Source of the DNA: DASVVT01 sp036386415
GTDB lineage: Bacteria > Acidobacteriota > Blastocatellia > Pyrinomonadales > Pyrinomonadaceae
NCBI GenBank assembly: GCA_036386415.1
Contig: DASVVT010000077.1
Span: forward strand, 1-45,398
Length of the DNA: 45,398 nt
Direction of reading: 5' to 3'
The notes beneath the pieces are model-generated. The model saw nothing but the letters and a program-made list of their open reading frames with translations, was not told the DNA's origin and searched no databases. Below are positions 7,628 through 16,654 of this stretch, in pieces. The position numbers and the translations under genes were made by a program. Every line of letters starts with the position of its first letter. Position 1 is the stretch's first letter.

Positions 7628-8635
7628 TCAGCGCGGAGTGGTGATGGCGAAATAGCCCTCTTTATTACGCACGAACAGGCGCGGCAACCCGCGCGGCGGC
7701 TGTACCTTCACCTTGATCCGATGCCAACGGCCATCATTGATGAAGTTCGCCGGTTTGTATCCTATCGAATACTGGTGGCGTAGCTCCAGCGCGATGCGCT
7801 CGAAAATCTCATTCATCTCGGCGTCGGTGCTGGGGAAGAATGCTTTGCCGCCGGAGACAGCCGACAACTCGTCGAGGATGCCCTGGCCTTGCATGCCGAC
7901 ATTGCTGGTAGCATCGTTCGGGCTGACAATCCCTATCGAATAGAGCACGACATCGGTCTCTTTCAGTAAGCGCCGCAGATCGCTGAAGGTGTAGCGCGAT
8001 TCGTTGTCCTGCCCGTCGCTGATGAGGAGGAGCGCGCGCTTGGCATGCGTGCCGCGCGTGACCTTTTCAACCCCCAGGTAGCAGGCGTCATAGAGCGCCG
8101 TGTTCTGGCGCGGCTCGACGAAGGTGAGCTTGTCTATGACGGCATTGCCGTTGCGCGTCTTGTCCAGAAGAAGCTGGGCGCGCGTGTTGAAGCCGATCAA
8201 GAAATACTCGTCCATGTCGTGACTCGTGTCGATGAAACGCGAGAGCGCTTCACGAGCGTGCCTGATCTTGTCGCCGCCCATCGACCCTGACACGTCAAAG
8301 ATGATGCCGACGGAGACGGGCGCGTCCTCATCGCTGAAGAAGGCTATCTCCTGCTGATCTTTATCATCGAAGACGGTGAAGGCGCTCTTATCCAGGCCGG
8401 AGACGTAGCGGCCATAGGAGTCCGTCACGGTCACGGTCAGCGTGATCAGATCCGTGTTGATGATCACCTGTTCGTCATCGCCTCTGGTGCGACGAACGGG
8501 CGTTGGCTGCGGCGTGGCTGACCCTTGTTTCTGTTGAGCGGTTGTGTGGTCAGGCAGAGCGAGTGCGACGAAGGTGAAGACAAGCGAGGTGTAGAGCGCT
8601 GTCTGGAGTGCGTTCGAGCGGCGCTGAAATTTCAT
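7628..8635 (-). CDS. Secreted VWFA-domain protein (TIGR03436-type), second copy
   Basis: The 335-residue protein starts with a signal peptide (about 1-33, ending near TTAQQ), followed by a strand block (VIINTDLITLTVTVTD) and FTVFDDKDQQEIAFF. A VWFA domain follows with DVSGSM at 114-119 and SDGQDNES further on. The C-terminal HQYSIGYKPAN matches the parallel HQYLIGYYP-type motif of its neighbour at 6151-7401, so the two are diverged paralogs. The protein is exported and cell-surface or periplasmic; its partner is unknown. The ATG at 8635 has only a weak purine-rich stretch upstream. The gene is divergent from the pilus operon, from which it is separated by 451 bp. Confidence 0.9.
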   Translation of the reverse strand: MKFQRRSNALQTALYTSLVFTFVALALPDHTTAQQKQGSATPQPTPVRRTRGDDEQVIINTDLITLTVTVTDSYGRYVSGLDKSAFTVFDDKDQQEIAFFSDEDAPVSVGIIFDVSGSMGGDKIRHAREALSRFIDTSHDMDEYFLIGFNTRAQLLLDKTRNGNAVIDKLTFVEPRQNTALYDACYLGVEKVTRGTHAKRALLLISDGQDNESRYTFSDLRRLLKETDVVLYSIGIVSPNDATSNVGMQGQGILDELSAVSGGKAFFPSTDAEMNEIFERIALELRHQYSIGYKPANFINDGRWHRIKVKVQPPRGLPRLFVRNKEGYFAITTPR

Positions 8636-9086
8636 ATAACCCCCTGCTATTCCTATACAACTCCAGAGACCCTTTGGTGATCCGGAATCTTAAGAATCAG
8701 TTTCCACGTGCCGGAGTCCGCCCGAAAAATTTGCAGGCGTGCCCCACAGCTCTTAAATTTTGAAGCGACAGCGATGCGAGCCGATTTACGGGGGGAGACC
8801 ACCGTCTGCTACTTACGGCCACTCATCAGTGATGGTGATCGCATTGTAGGACACAGGGGGTTGCACACGCAAGAAGGGGTCGCCGGAACTTCAAATTTTT
8901 ACTTGCAACTTTCCGCAGGCAGCGGCGTGTATGGTAAAGCACATCTGAGATGCTGGGATTCGTGTCTGGAGTTGGCCGCAGCGCAGTTTCAAGGTGGTCG
9001 CGCGCGGCGTTGGGCGCATGCTATAATTTCGGGTCGTGTCTGCCCGAATCTCACGTGCGGCAGACAGTTTTTGTGTCCATCAGATC
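8636..9086. other. Divergent intergenic region, VWFA gene / pilus operon
   Basis: This 451-bp region separates two divergent transcription units and must contain both promoters. A perfect TATAAT lies at 9022-9027, about 60 bp before pilC, and could be the pilus operon -10 box; no convincing -35 is visible at 16-18 bp. Open frames here (for example plus 8708-9094) have no homology I recognise and look like chance. Confidence 0.4.
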
Positions 9087-10322
9087 ATGGCTGAGTTTAT
9101 TTGTCGTTTGGGAACGCCTGCGGGCGAGGTTGTGACGCGCACGGTCGAAGCGCCCGGCGTGCAGGAGGCGCGCGCCCGGCTCGAACACGAAGGATTTCGC
9201 GTCTTCACCGTACAGCCTCCCAAGGCCGGGGCCGCCGGGGGCTTCGGGCATAAGGGAGGCAGCCATGGGCGCGTCAAAGCGGGCGACTTCCTGCTCTTCA
9301 ACCAGCAGCTTTCGGCGTTGATACGCGCGGGCATCCCGATCCTTCAGGCCATCACGATGCTCCGCAAGCGCGCCTCCTCCTCGCGCCTGCGCGCAGTGCT
9401 GACGGAGGTGGAGAACGAGATTCGGGGCGGGGCGGCGCTCTCGGCGGCTTTCGCCGCGCAGGGCGGCATCTTCCCGCGCATCTACACGGCCTCGATCCTG
9501 GCGGGCGAACGCTCAGGTGCGCTCGACGAGGTCTTGAGTCGTTACGTCTCGTACATGCGGCGCAACGTTCAACTGCGACGCAAGATTCGCGGCGCACTCG
9601 CCTACCCGACCTTTCTTCTCATCGCCTCTTTCGGGATGGTCTCGTTTCTGACCGTCTACGTTGTGCCACGCATGTCCGAGTTGTTCGCGGGTCTCAGCTC
9701 CGGCAACCACACGTTGCCGTTAGTGACGCGACTGGTGGTGGGAATCTCCGGTTGGATGGCATCCAACATCTACTGGCTTGCCCCGCTTTTAATAGGCGGC
9801 GCGATAGCCTTCTACTTCTGGTCGCGCAAGCCTTCCGGCAGGCTGGCGATAGACGCGGCGCTCTTGAAAATCCCTCTCGCCGGAAAGCTTCTCGTGCAGC
9901 TCTCGATTGCGCAGGCGACGCGAAGCCTGGCGACGCTCCTGGCGGGCGGCATCACGCTCGTGGAATCCTGGGAGATCGCTGCCGAATCGATCACCAATCG
10001 CGAGCTGCGCCGACGAAGCTCGGAGATACTGCCGATGATTCGCGAGGGGCGTTCTTTTACGGAGAGTCTGGAGGCGGCGGGCTGGGTTCCGGCGCTCGCG
10101 CTCGATATGATCGGAGTGGGCGAGCGTTCCGGCAGCCTCCGCGAGATGCTCGATGAAGTTTCGGCCTTTTACGACGCCGAATCGGAAGTGCGGCTCGAAC
10201 AGTTGACGACGACGCTCGAGCCTGCGATTCTAGTAGTGATGGGCGGGGTCGTGATTACGATCCTGCTGGCGATTTATCTGCCGATCATTCAGTCTATATC
10301 AAACGCGCCGACAGGGCGCTGA
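9087..10322 (+). CDS. pilC: Type IV pilus/type II secretion inner-membrane platform protein (PilC/GspF)
   Basis: The 411-residue product has the duplicated T2SSF architecture. The first domain is around residues 60-190 (DFLLFNQQLSALIRAGIPI, then GERSGALDEVL). The second is around 265-385 (ARSLATLLAGGITLVESWEI, then GERSGSLREMLDEVS). Membrane helices lie near 175-200, 230-252 and 385-405. PilC is the inner-membrane platform that couples the PilB ATPase to pilin polymerisation. The start is ATG 9087 (MAEFICRLGTPAGE); upstream codons in the same frame are not conserved in the family. It is the first gene of the cluster and is followed after 55 bp by pilB. Confidence 0.93.
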   Translation: MAEFICRLGTPAGEVVTRTVEAPGVQEARARLEHEGFRVFTVQPPKAGAAGGFGHKGGSHGRVKAGDFLLFNQQLSALIRAGIPILQAITMLRKRASSSRLRAVLTEVENEIRGGAALSAAFAAQGGIFPRIYTASILAGERSGALDEVLSRYVSYMRRNVQLRRKIRGALAYPTFLLIASFGMVSFLTVYVVPRMSELFAGLSSGNHTLPLVTRLVVGISGWMASNIYWLAPLLIGGAIAFYFWSRKPSGRLAIDAALLKIPLAGKLLVQLSIAQATRSLATLLAGGITLVESWEIAAESITNRELRRRSSEILPMIREGRSFTESLEAAGWVPALALDMIGVGERSGSLREMLDEVSAFYDAESEVRLEQLTTTLEPAILVVMGGVVITILLAIYLPIIQSISNAPTGR

Positions 10323-10377
10323 CAACCAGCGCGTTCCTCCGTTTCCCCCGGCTGGCCGCAAGCAGAGTTTTTAGATT

Positions 10378-12099
10378 ATGAAACAGGTGGAAGACTATAC
10401 GGAGACTATTTCCTCCTTCGGCGATACGACGCGCCCGATCACGGCGGAAGATCGCGTCCTGCCGTTGCCGGAAGAATCTGATCCGCCGGAGGTGCGCGAA
10501 GCACGAAGCCTCGCTCGCCGCTACCGCCTCCCTTACGTAGACCTGCTTCCGCCCGAAGGCGAGTCGCCTATCAACTACCAACTGCTGGCTGAGATTCCGG
10601 TTGACCTGATGGTGCGCCATCAGTTCGTGCCGCTCAGGCGCGAGGGGAAACGTCTTCACGTGGCGATGAGTGACCCGACAGACCTCGAACGCCTGGACGA
10701 GCTGGCGAGCGCCCTGCACGCGCGCCTCGTGCCGCACGTCGCCACCGCCGGAGCTATCGACGTCGTGCTCAGAAAAGGCGACGCGACGCAACGCGTGCTG
10801 CAAGAGGCCACGTCGGGCTTTCGCATTTCGCTCGTCAAAGAGACCGAAACAGGCGAAGAGGTTCTGGACCTGGATCGACTGGCGACCGATTCAGACATGT
10901 CGCCGATCATCAAGCTCGTCGATACCATCATCTATAACGCGATGGAGTCGCGCGCCTCCGACATACACATCGAGACGCGCGACACGGAGGTGCAGGTCAA
11001 GTTCCGTATCGACGGCGCGCTCTACGCCAAGGTCGATCCCATCGACATCACGTTTCATCAGACTCTGATCTCGCGCATCAAGGTCATGTCGGAGTTGGAC
11101 ATCGCAGAGCGCCGCGTCCCGCAGGACGGTCGCTTCCGCGTGCGCTACAAGGGGCGCACAGTGGATTTCCGCGTCTCGATCATGCCGACGGTGCACGGCG
11201 AGGATGCCGTCATACGTATCCTCGACAAAGAGCAGATCAACGAATCGTTCCGCAACCTCGATCTGGATGTCGTCGGATTCGGCGAAGAGGATTTGAGAAA
11301 GTTTCGCCGCTACATCGCAGAGCCTTACGGGATGGTGCTCGTCACAGGGCCGACCGGCTCCGGCAAGACGACCACGCTCTACGCCGCCTTAAACGAGATC
11401 AGGAACGAAGAAGACAAGATCATCACCATCGAAGACCCGGTGGAGTATCAGTTGCACGGCATTACGCAGATTCCCGTCAACGAGAAGAAGGGGCTGACGT
11501 TTGCCAGGGGCTTACGCTCAATCCTGCGCCACGATCCTGACAAGATCATGGTCGGCGAGATACGCGACACGGAGACTGCTCAGATCGCCATCCAGTCGGC
11601 TCTGACCGGACACCTGGTCTTTACGACCGTGCACGCCAATAACGTCATAGACGTCATCGGGCGCTTCCTGAATATGGGTGTCGAGCCATATAATTTCGTC
11701 TCCAGCTTGAACTGTGTGCTCGCCCAGCGCCTGGTGCGTATGCTTTGCGAGGTGTGCAAGCGCGCTTATCGTCCGACCGACGATGAGCTGATGGAATCCG
11801 GCCTGCGGCCTGACGAGCACAAGGGACGCGTCTTTTACATGAGCGTGGGCTGCGACGGCTGCAATCATACGGGCTATCGCGGGCGCACGGCGATTCACGA
11901 GCTGCTCGATTTGACCGATAACATACGCGAGATGATCGTCGAGCGCCGTCCGGGCTCCGAAGTGCGCCGCGCGGCGGAAGCCGAAGGCTTGACTTCCTTG
12001 CGCGAGTCAGCGCTGCAAAAAGTCTTTTCTGGTATCTCTACGTTACACGAGATCAACCGCGTGACGTTCGTCGAAGAGATCAACGTCGGACGCAAGTAG
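10378..12099 (+). CDS. pilB: Type IV pilus assembly/type II secretion ATPase (PilB/GspE)
   Basis: The 573-residue hexameric motor ATPase has an N-terminal MshEN-like domain (about 35-150). The catalytic core carries Walker A GPTGSGKT (324-331), an Asp box (DEDKIITIEDPVEYQ region), Walker B (KIMVGEIRD) and a His box (GHLVFTTVHAN). A zinc motif has CxxC at 457/460 and a second CxxC at 492/495, as in extension ATPases and GspE. It powers pilus or pseudopilus assembly from the cytoplasmic face. No PilT retraction ATPase is in the window. The stop codon is followed at once by a heptad hairpin (12100-12203), and the secretin gene follows. Confidence 0.95.
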   Translation: MKQVEDYTETISSFGDTTRPITAEDRVLPLPEESDPPEVREARSLARRYRLPYVDLLPPEGESPINYQLLAEIPVDLMVRHQFVPLRREGKRLHVAMSDPTDLERLDELASALHARLVPHVATAGAIDVVLRKGDATQRVLQEATSGFRISLVKETETGEEVLDLDRLATDSDMSPIIKLVDTIIYNAMESRASDIHIETRDTEVQVKFRIDGALYAKVDPIDITFHQTLISRIKVMSELDIAERRVPQDGRFRVRYKGRTVDFRVSIMPTVHGEDAVIRILDKEQINESFRNLDLDVVGFGEEDLRKFRRYIAEPYGMVLVTGPTGSGKTTTLYAALNEIRNEEDKIITIEDPVEYQLHGITQIPVNEKKGLTFARGLRSILRHDPDKIMVGEIRDTETAQIAIQSALTGHLVFTTVHANNVIDVIGRFLNMGVEPYNFVSSLNCVLAQRLVRMLCEVCKRAYRPTDDELMESGLRPDEHKGRVFYMSVGCDGCNHTGYRGRTAIHELLDLTDNIREMIVERRPGSEVRRAAEAEGLTSLRESALQKVFSGISTLHEINRVTFVEEINVGRK

Positions 12100-12203
12100 A
12101 AATGATGAATGCCGCAATGATGAATGATGAATGAAAAGAAGAACCACTCGCGTTTTGACTTTGGTCTTTAATTCATCATTCCTAATTCATCATTCATCAT
12201 TTG
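12100..12203. repeat. Heptad inverted repeat, word near gatgaat (family 4)
   Basis: The left arm (12100-12135) repeats aatgatg with spacing 7, 8, 7 and 7 bp, and the right arm (12163-12203) repeats its complement attcatc. The loop is about 27 bp. It begins one base after the pilB stop codon and lies upstream of the secretin gene. Confidence 0.85.
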
Positions 12204-12343
12204 ATTTGGAACTGCGCTTGGGGCAGTGCGTGTAAGCTGCCAGACGCTCTTCTTCTTCTTCCGGGGAAGCGTCCATTGTGGGGTGGCCGACACAGAAGTT
12301 GTGGTTATCTGTTCTCAGTTTATTCCAATTGAAGAGAATCAAG

Positions 12344-15292
12344 ATGAAATCTTCCATTCATGCGCGCTCTGTTGCGGCGCTCCTCGTGACGATCTGTCTA
12401 CTTCTCGCCCCGGTGACGGCGTTTGCCAAAGGCGATAAGAACTACAAACGCGGCCTTCAGTATGAGGCGGCGCAGCAGTGGGAGAAGGCCGCGCAGGAGT
12501 TTGCGCTGGCCGTCGCCGCCAACCCGTCGCGTATGGAGTACCAGCTCCACTACCGCCGCGCTCTCTTCAATGCGTCGCAGATGTTCATGATCAAGGGGCG
12601 CGCGCTGGCAGAGCAGTTGGACTACTCCGGGGCCTACAACGCTTTCCGGCAGGCTTACGCCTATGATCCCGTCAACGAGCTGGCACTCTCGGAGATGGAG
12701 CGCATGCTGCGCTTGCAGCATGAGCAGAACGGCGTGGGTCCCAATGGGACTAACGGCCAGCCAAATAGTGGCAATAACGACGCGACCGTTTCGCCCACCG
12801 TGTTCAAGCCATCTTCGACGGGCGTTGGAAGCGCAGGCAACGCGCAGCGCGACAGTGCGACGGACGGCATACCGCGCAGCACAGGAACGGGCGGGACGCC
12901 TGCCGAGACGACCCAGCGTTCCCCCGGCATGCAGGATCAGCCGCCGCCGCGCGCCGAGCAGCTTCGCGTCATCAGCTACAGCGGCGATCTCAAGAGCTTT
13001 ATACGCAGCCTCGCCGAACAGCTCAACATCAACATCGTCTTTGATCGCCAGTCGTTCCAGCAGCCGCGCACCATCGACATCAACCTGCGCGACGTGACGA
13101 CCGCTCAAGCGCTCGATTTCATCTTCCTTCAGGAAGGACTCTTTTTTCAAAGGCTGAATCGCCGCACCATTCTCGTCGCAGACCAGACGCGCCGCATGCA
13201 GTACCAGCAGCTCGTCATACGCACCTTTTACCTGGCGAATGTCGATCCGGCTGACGCACAGAAATTGATCGGCGCGGCGATTCCGCCCCAGGCCGGACGC
13301 CAGACCATCGTCATTCCAGACAAGTCCACCAACAGCCTGACGGTGCGCGATACGCCGGAGAACATACGGCTCATCGGCGACCTCCTTCAGAGCATCGACA
13401 AAGATCGCGCCGAAGTCGTCATGGACGTGAACATCTACGAAGTGTCGCGCAACGACCTGTTGCAGTTTGGCAATCAGATCGGAGATGCCGCCAATATCTT
13501 CAGTATCGGTGGCGGGAGTCCCCTTGTAATCACAAGCGGCGACCGTAATGTAGTGACGGAGCAGATCACACGGCTGCCGACTACGTTCGGAGGGGCGCTC
13601 ATTATTCCGGCTTCGACGCTGACGGCGTTTCAACGTAAGAGCAATACGCGCCTGCTGGCATCGACACAGATTCACGCCTTCAACGGTGAGGAATCATCCG
13701 CGCGTATAGGACAGCGTGTGCCCGTGCAAACGGCGCAGACCTATCCTTTTGGGACGACCAACACGGGCAACACACAGGGCGTCAATCAGGGTGTCGGGTT
13801 TGCGGGCGGCTTCCCGGTCTTCAATTACGAGCCGACGGGTCTGACCTTGAAGTTCACGCCGCAGGTCTTCCCGAACCTGGACGTGCAGGTCAAGATGTCC
13901 ATCGAGTCGAAGGACGTGCTCAATCCGGGAAGCGTGACGCCGACCTTTACGGAGCGCACCATCACCGGCACGGCGCGCATCCAGAACAATCGCACGATGA
14001 TGCTCGCCAGTGTGGCGCAGGACAGCCAGTCGAGCGGGCGACAGGGTTTGCCGCTTCTCAGCGCGATCCCCATCCTCGGGCGTCTTTTCAGCGCGCCGAC
14101 CCGAACTAACACGCAAGTGGACATCGTCATGGCCGTCACGCCGCGCGTGCTGCGCGCTCCGACCGTGACGCCCGAAGATGAGCGTATGCGTCCGAGCGGC
14201 ACGCTGCAAACGCCGACCACGGGCTCGCTCGAAGCCATGATTCAGGAGGCAGACCGCGAAGACCAGTTGGCCGCCGCCCGCTTAAATCAATATCGCGCAG
14301 CGCAACTGGCTACAGCGACCACGACTCCGGCTCAGACCAAGCCGGTCGTTCAGAATAACGCAGCCGTTCAAACCAACAACGCCGTCGCTCAAAATAGCGC
14401 GCCCCAGACGAATAACATCATCGTGCCGCTTTCGGATATAGATGCGCCGCCGACCTATGTGCCAGCGCCTGCATCCCTGATGAACAGCGCGGTCACATCT
14501 AGCCAGATGGGCGCTACGACGACGAAGAGCGTTCCGGCGAACATGCAGACGAGCGTGCAGCCAAAACCTGCCAGCGACACCAAGGGGGCCGCACCGAAAG
14601 CGCAAAACCATGCCGAGGCTCAAGCATCAAACCTCGTCGCGAATAAGCAGTACAACCCGCCGCGACCCCTCGATGTCGTCGCGACGATGGGAACGTTGAA
14701 CACGCAACCGACGGTGGCGCTCGATACGACCCCGTCACGAAGCACTGCAACTGCTAACGCTACTACAACAACAACTACTACTACTGCGCCGCGCACGACG
14801 ACCGGGACGAGCGCCGCAGCGACGGTGGTAGAAAAGAGAGCGACTGAGATGGGCGCGCGACCCGCGCCGACGAGCGCCGCCGAGCTGCGTCTAGTGCCGG
14901 AGCAGCAGGAGATGCTTGTTGGTGAGCGGCGTCGTCTGGCGCTCGTGCTCAAGACGGATGCGCCGCTCGGCCTCGCTGTGCTCACGCTCCGGTTCGACCC
15001 GCGCACCGTCGTCGTGCGAGGCGTCTCCGTGGGCAACCTGTTCGCGGGCGTGCAGAATGCGCCGACGCTGACCCAAACGGTCAATCCGGGAGGCCTGTTG
15101 CTGATCTCCGTTGCGCCTCCTGCCGGCGCATCTATAACGGGCGCGGGCGTGCTCATCTTTATAGATATCGAAGCTGTGGCGGTGGGCGAGAGCGCCATCG
15201 GGTTCGACAAGGAGAACATACACTTGATGGCGTCGGACGGGCGCGGAGTGCTGGTGCAATTCGTCCAGAGCAGCGTCAGGGTGAAGCAGTAA
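12344..15292 (+). CDS. Secretin (PilQ/GspD family) with C-terminal cohesin-like domain
   Basis: The 982-residue outer-membrane secretin has a signal peptide (1-28, ending VTAFA) and TPR-like helices (about 30-140). A Thr/Asn/Pro-rich linker is followed by an STN domain (near QLRVISYSGDLKSFIRSL), N-type ring domains and the secretin barrel (RIGQRVPV; EPTGLTLKFTPQVF; LLSAIPILGRLF; then IVMAVTPRV). After the barrel come about 220 low-complexity Ala/Thr/Gln/Asn residues and a beta-rich cohesin-like domain (about 845-980) ending SSVRVKQ. The start is ATG 12344, which gives a clean signal peptide; the frame upstream (from 12278) does not. The stop codon overlaps the ATG of the next gene (TAATG), so it is translationally coupled to the pseudopilin. 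Confidence 0.93.
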   Translation: MKSSIHARSVAALLVTICLLLAPVTAFAKGDKNYKRGLQYEAAQQWEKAAQEFALAVAANPSRMEYQLHYRRALFNASQMFMIKGRALAEQLDYSGAYNAFRQAYAYDPVNELALSEMERMLRLQHEQNGVGPNGTNGQPNSGNNDATVSPTVFKPSSTGVGSAGNAQRDSATDGIPRSTGTGGTPAETTQRSPGMQDQPPPRAEQLRVISYSGDLKSFIRSLAEQLNINIVFDRQSFQQPRTIDINLRDVTTAQALDFIFLQEGLFFQRLNRRTILVADQTRRMQYQQLVIRTFYLANVDPADAQKLIGAAIPPQAGRQTIVIPDKSTNSLTVRDTPENIRLIGDLLQSIDKDRAEVVMDVNIYEVSRNDLLQFGNQIGDAANIFSIGGGSPLVITSGDRNVVTEQITRLPTTFGGALIIPASTLTAFQRKSNTRLLASTQIHAFNGEESSARIGQRVPVQTAQTYPFGTTNTGNTQGVNQGVGFAGGFPVFNYEPTGLTLKFTPQVFPNLDVQVKMSIESKDVLNPGSVTPTFTERTITGTARIQNNRTMMLASVAQDSQSSGRQGLPLLSAIPILGRLFSAPTRTNTQVDIVMAVTPRVLRAPTVTPEDERMRPSGTLQTPTTGSLEAMIQEADREDQLAAARLNQYRAAQLATATTTPAQTKPVVQNNAAVQTNNAVAQNSAPQTNNIIVPLSDIDAPPTYVPAPASLMNSAVTSSQMGATTTKSVPANMQTSVQPKPASDTKGAAPKAQNHAEAQASNLVANKQYNPPRPLDVVATMGTLNTQPTVALDTTPSRSTATANATTTTTTTTAPRTTTGTSAAATVVEKRATEMGARPAPTSAAELRLVPEQQEMLVGERRRLALVLKTDAPLGLAVLTLRFDPRTVVVRGVSVGNLFAGVQNAPTLTQTVNPGGLLLISVAPPAGASITGAGVLIFIDIEAVAVGESAIGFDKENIHLMASDGRGVLVQFVQSSVRVKQ

Positions 15293-16062
15293 TGATAAGG
15301 CAAAAGGAAAAAGTAAAAAGGCAAAAGGGAGAGAGCAAGCCCCGCTCTTCTTTTTCCTTTCTCCTTTTACCTTTTGCCTTTCCTCGCCGGGAGAGAGGCT
15401 TTAGCCTCCTGGAGCTGATCATCGTCCTGACGGTGCTCTCGATACTGACGATTGGCGTCCTTCCGCTCGTCAAAATCTCCGTCAAGCGACAGCGCGAGCA
15501 GCAGCTACGTGAGACGCTGCGCGAGATGCGTACGGCGATTGAGCAGTTTCACCGCGACACCATGGGAGGGCCATGCTCGGGCGCGCAGCAGGCGACGAAT
15601 CCGACTCAAGGGGCGGTGATTCAGGGGCAGCAGCCAGGAGATGCTGGAGCTGGCGGGCAGAGGCAGCCGCAGCCCTACCTCGATCCGCGCAGCAACGTTA
15701 TGATCAGCGATTGCACGATTTTCGGCGTTGATAATCCTGACCGTTATCCGCCAGACCTTGAGACGCTGGTCAAGGGTGTCAACATCCTCCCGCGCTCCGG
15801 GGGCGCTGGCGGATACGGCGACCCGAACACGGACGCGACAAAGCTTGGGGGTGGTTCGGCGACCGGAAGCGCGCTCGCGACGAAGAAGAAGGTCTACCTG
15901 CGCTCGATCCCCGTCGATCCGATGACGGGAGAGGCCGAGTGGGACTTGCGCTCATCCTATGATGCGAAGGATGCCGGATCATGGGGCGGTGAGAACGTCT
16001 TCGACGTGCATTCTAAGTCCGGCGGCACGGCGCTCAACGGGGAGAAGTACAGTGATTGGTAA
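15292..16062 (+). CDS. Type II secretion/type IV pseudopilin (GspG-like) with repeat-encoded leader
   Basis: A prepilin motif RRERG^FSLLELIIVL is followed by a typical N-terminal hydrophobic helix (about residues 38-58) and a globular region with the GspG-like PVDPMTGEAEW and the C-terminal EKYSDW. The only possible start is ATG 15292, overlapping the secretin stop codon. The 36-residue leader before the cleavage site is therefore encoded by both arms of a heptad hairpin (15296-15384). Prepilin peptidase would remove it, and the mature protein would join a pseudopilus. There is no ATG, GTG or TTG in frame between hairpin and motif. The leader is much longer than the usual 6-25 residues and contains a hydrophobic FSFLLLPFAF. 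Confidence 0.9.
   Translation: MIRQKEKVKRQKGESKPRSSFSFLLLPFAFPRRERGFSLLELIIVLTVLSILTIGVLPLVKISVKRQREQQLRETLREMRTAIEQFHRDTMGGPCSGAQQATNPTQGAVIQGQQPGDAGAGGQRQPQPYLDPRSNVMISDCTIFGVDNPDRYPPDLETLVKGVNILPRSGGAGGYGDPNTDATKLGGGSATGSALATKKKVYLRSIPVDPMTGEAEWDLRSSYDAKDAGSWGGENVFDVHSKSGGTALNGEKYSDW
15296..15384. repeat. Heptad inverted repeat inside pseudopilin leader, word aaggcaa (family 7)
   Basis: The left arm (about 15297-15335) has purine words with a G at exact 7-bp intervals, and the right arm (about 15349-15384) is the complementary pyrimidine run. The element starts four bases after the secretin stop codon and ends just before the codons of the prepilin cleavage motif. It is translated in frame. 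Confidence 0.85.
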
Positions 16063-16534
16063 GCCGATTGCGGAATGCAGATTGCGGATTGTGGATTTGA
16101 AAACCGGTCTAAGTAGGTTTGCTTCTCGAAGTCCGCGATCCGCAATCCGCATTCCGCAGTCGAGAGGTTTCACCCTGCTTGAGCTGATGATCGTGATGTT
16201 CATTCTGATCATCCTCGTGTCCGTGGCGATGCCTCAATACCAGAAGTGGGTGCTGCATGCGCGCGAGGCCGTCCTTCGCGACGACCTGTTTCAGATGCGT
16301 AAGCTGATCGACCAGTATGCGGCTGATAAAGGCAAGCTGCCGCAATCGCTCGATGATCTGGTGAGCGGCGGCTACATGCGCGAAATCCCGGAAGACCCGA
16401 TCACCGGAGAGAAGGACTGGAACATTACGATGGGCGAAGACCCAAACTCGACCGAAGGCGGTCAGGGCGTCATAGATGTTCATAGCGCATCGACCGACCC
16501 CTCTTCCGATGGCAGACCCTACAGTGAATGGTAG
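16052..16534 (+). CDS. Type II secretion/type IV pseudopilin (GspG-like), second copy with repeat-encoded leader
   Basis: The prepilin motif SRG^FTLLELMIVMFILI is followed by a hydrophobic helix and a compact globular part with YAADKGKLPQSLDDL, PEDPITGEKDW and a C-terminal RPYSEW, all typical of GspG-type pseudopilins. GTG 16052 is the likely start: it has a ggggag Shine-Dalgarno about 6 bp upstream and overlaps the previous gene by 11 bp. The 36-codon leader runs through both arms of a family 2 heptad hairpin (16063-16164). TTG and GTG codons within the left arm are alternatives, but the right arm must be translated in any case. The mature pilin would be about 125 residues. Confidence 0.9.
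   Translation: MIGKPIAECRLRIVDLKTGLSRFASRSPRSAIRIPQSRGFTLLELMIVMFILIILVSVAMPQYQKWVLHAREAVLRDDLFQMRKLIDQYAADKGKLPQSLDDLVSGGYMREIPEDPITGEKDWNITMGEDPNSTEGGQGVIDVHSASTDPSSDGRPYSEW
16063..16164. repeat. Heptad inverted repeat in second pseudopilin leader, word gcggatt (family 2)
   Basis: The left arm (16065-16098) repeats gcggaat/gcagatt/gcggatt/gtggatt with exact 7-bp spacing; the right arm (about 16127-16164) is its complement. It starts at the stop codon of the first pseudopilin and ends at the SRG codons before the second pilin cleavage site. Confidence 0.88.
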
Positions 16535-16538
16535 GATA

Positions 16539-16650
16539 ATTGCGGAATGCGGATTTCGGATTGCGGATTGGAAGGGATGTTGGAGTTTCTGATCTCACAT
16601 CCGAACTGCCGAATCACAATCCGCAATCCGAAATCCACAATCCGAAATCA
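16539..16650. repeat. Heptad inverted repeat, word gcggatt (family 2)
   Basis: The left arm is at 16539-16571 and the right arm at about 16604-16650, with a loop near 32 bp. It begins five bases after the second pseudopilin stop codon and ends five bases before the ATG of the pilM-like gene, so it fills the whole spacer. Confidence 0.88.
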
Positions 16651-16654
16651 TTTC

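Noticed and set aside
8708..9094. 128-codon plus-strand frame before pilC
   Set aside because: No recognisable domain or ribosome-binding site, and it overlaps the likely pilC promoter.
16547..16654. N-terminal extension of the pilM-like protein
   Set aside because: The stretch is the family 2 hairpin, and homologs start near ATG 16655; unlike in the pseudopilins, a good start exists after the hairpin.
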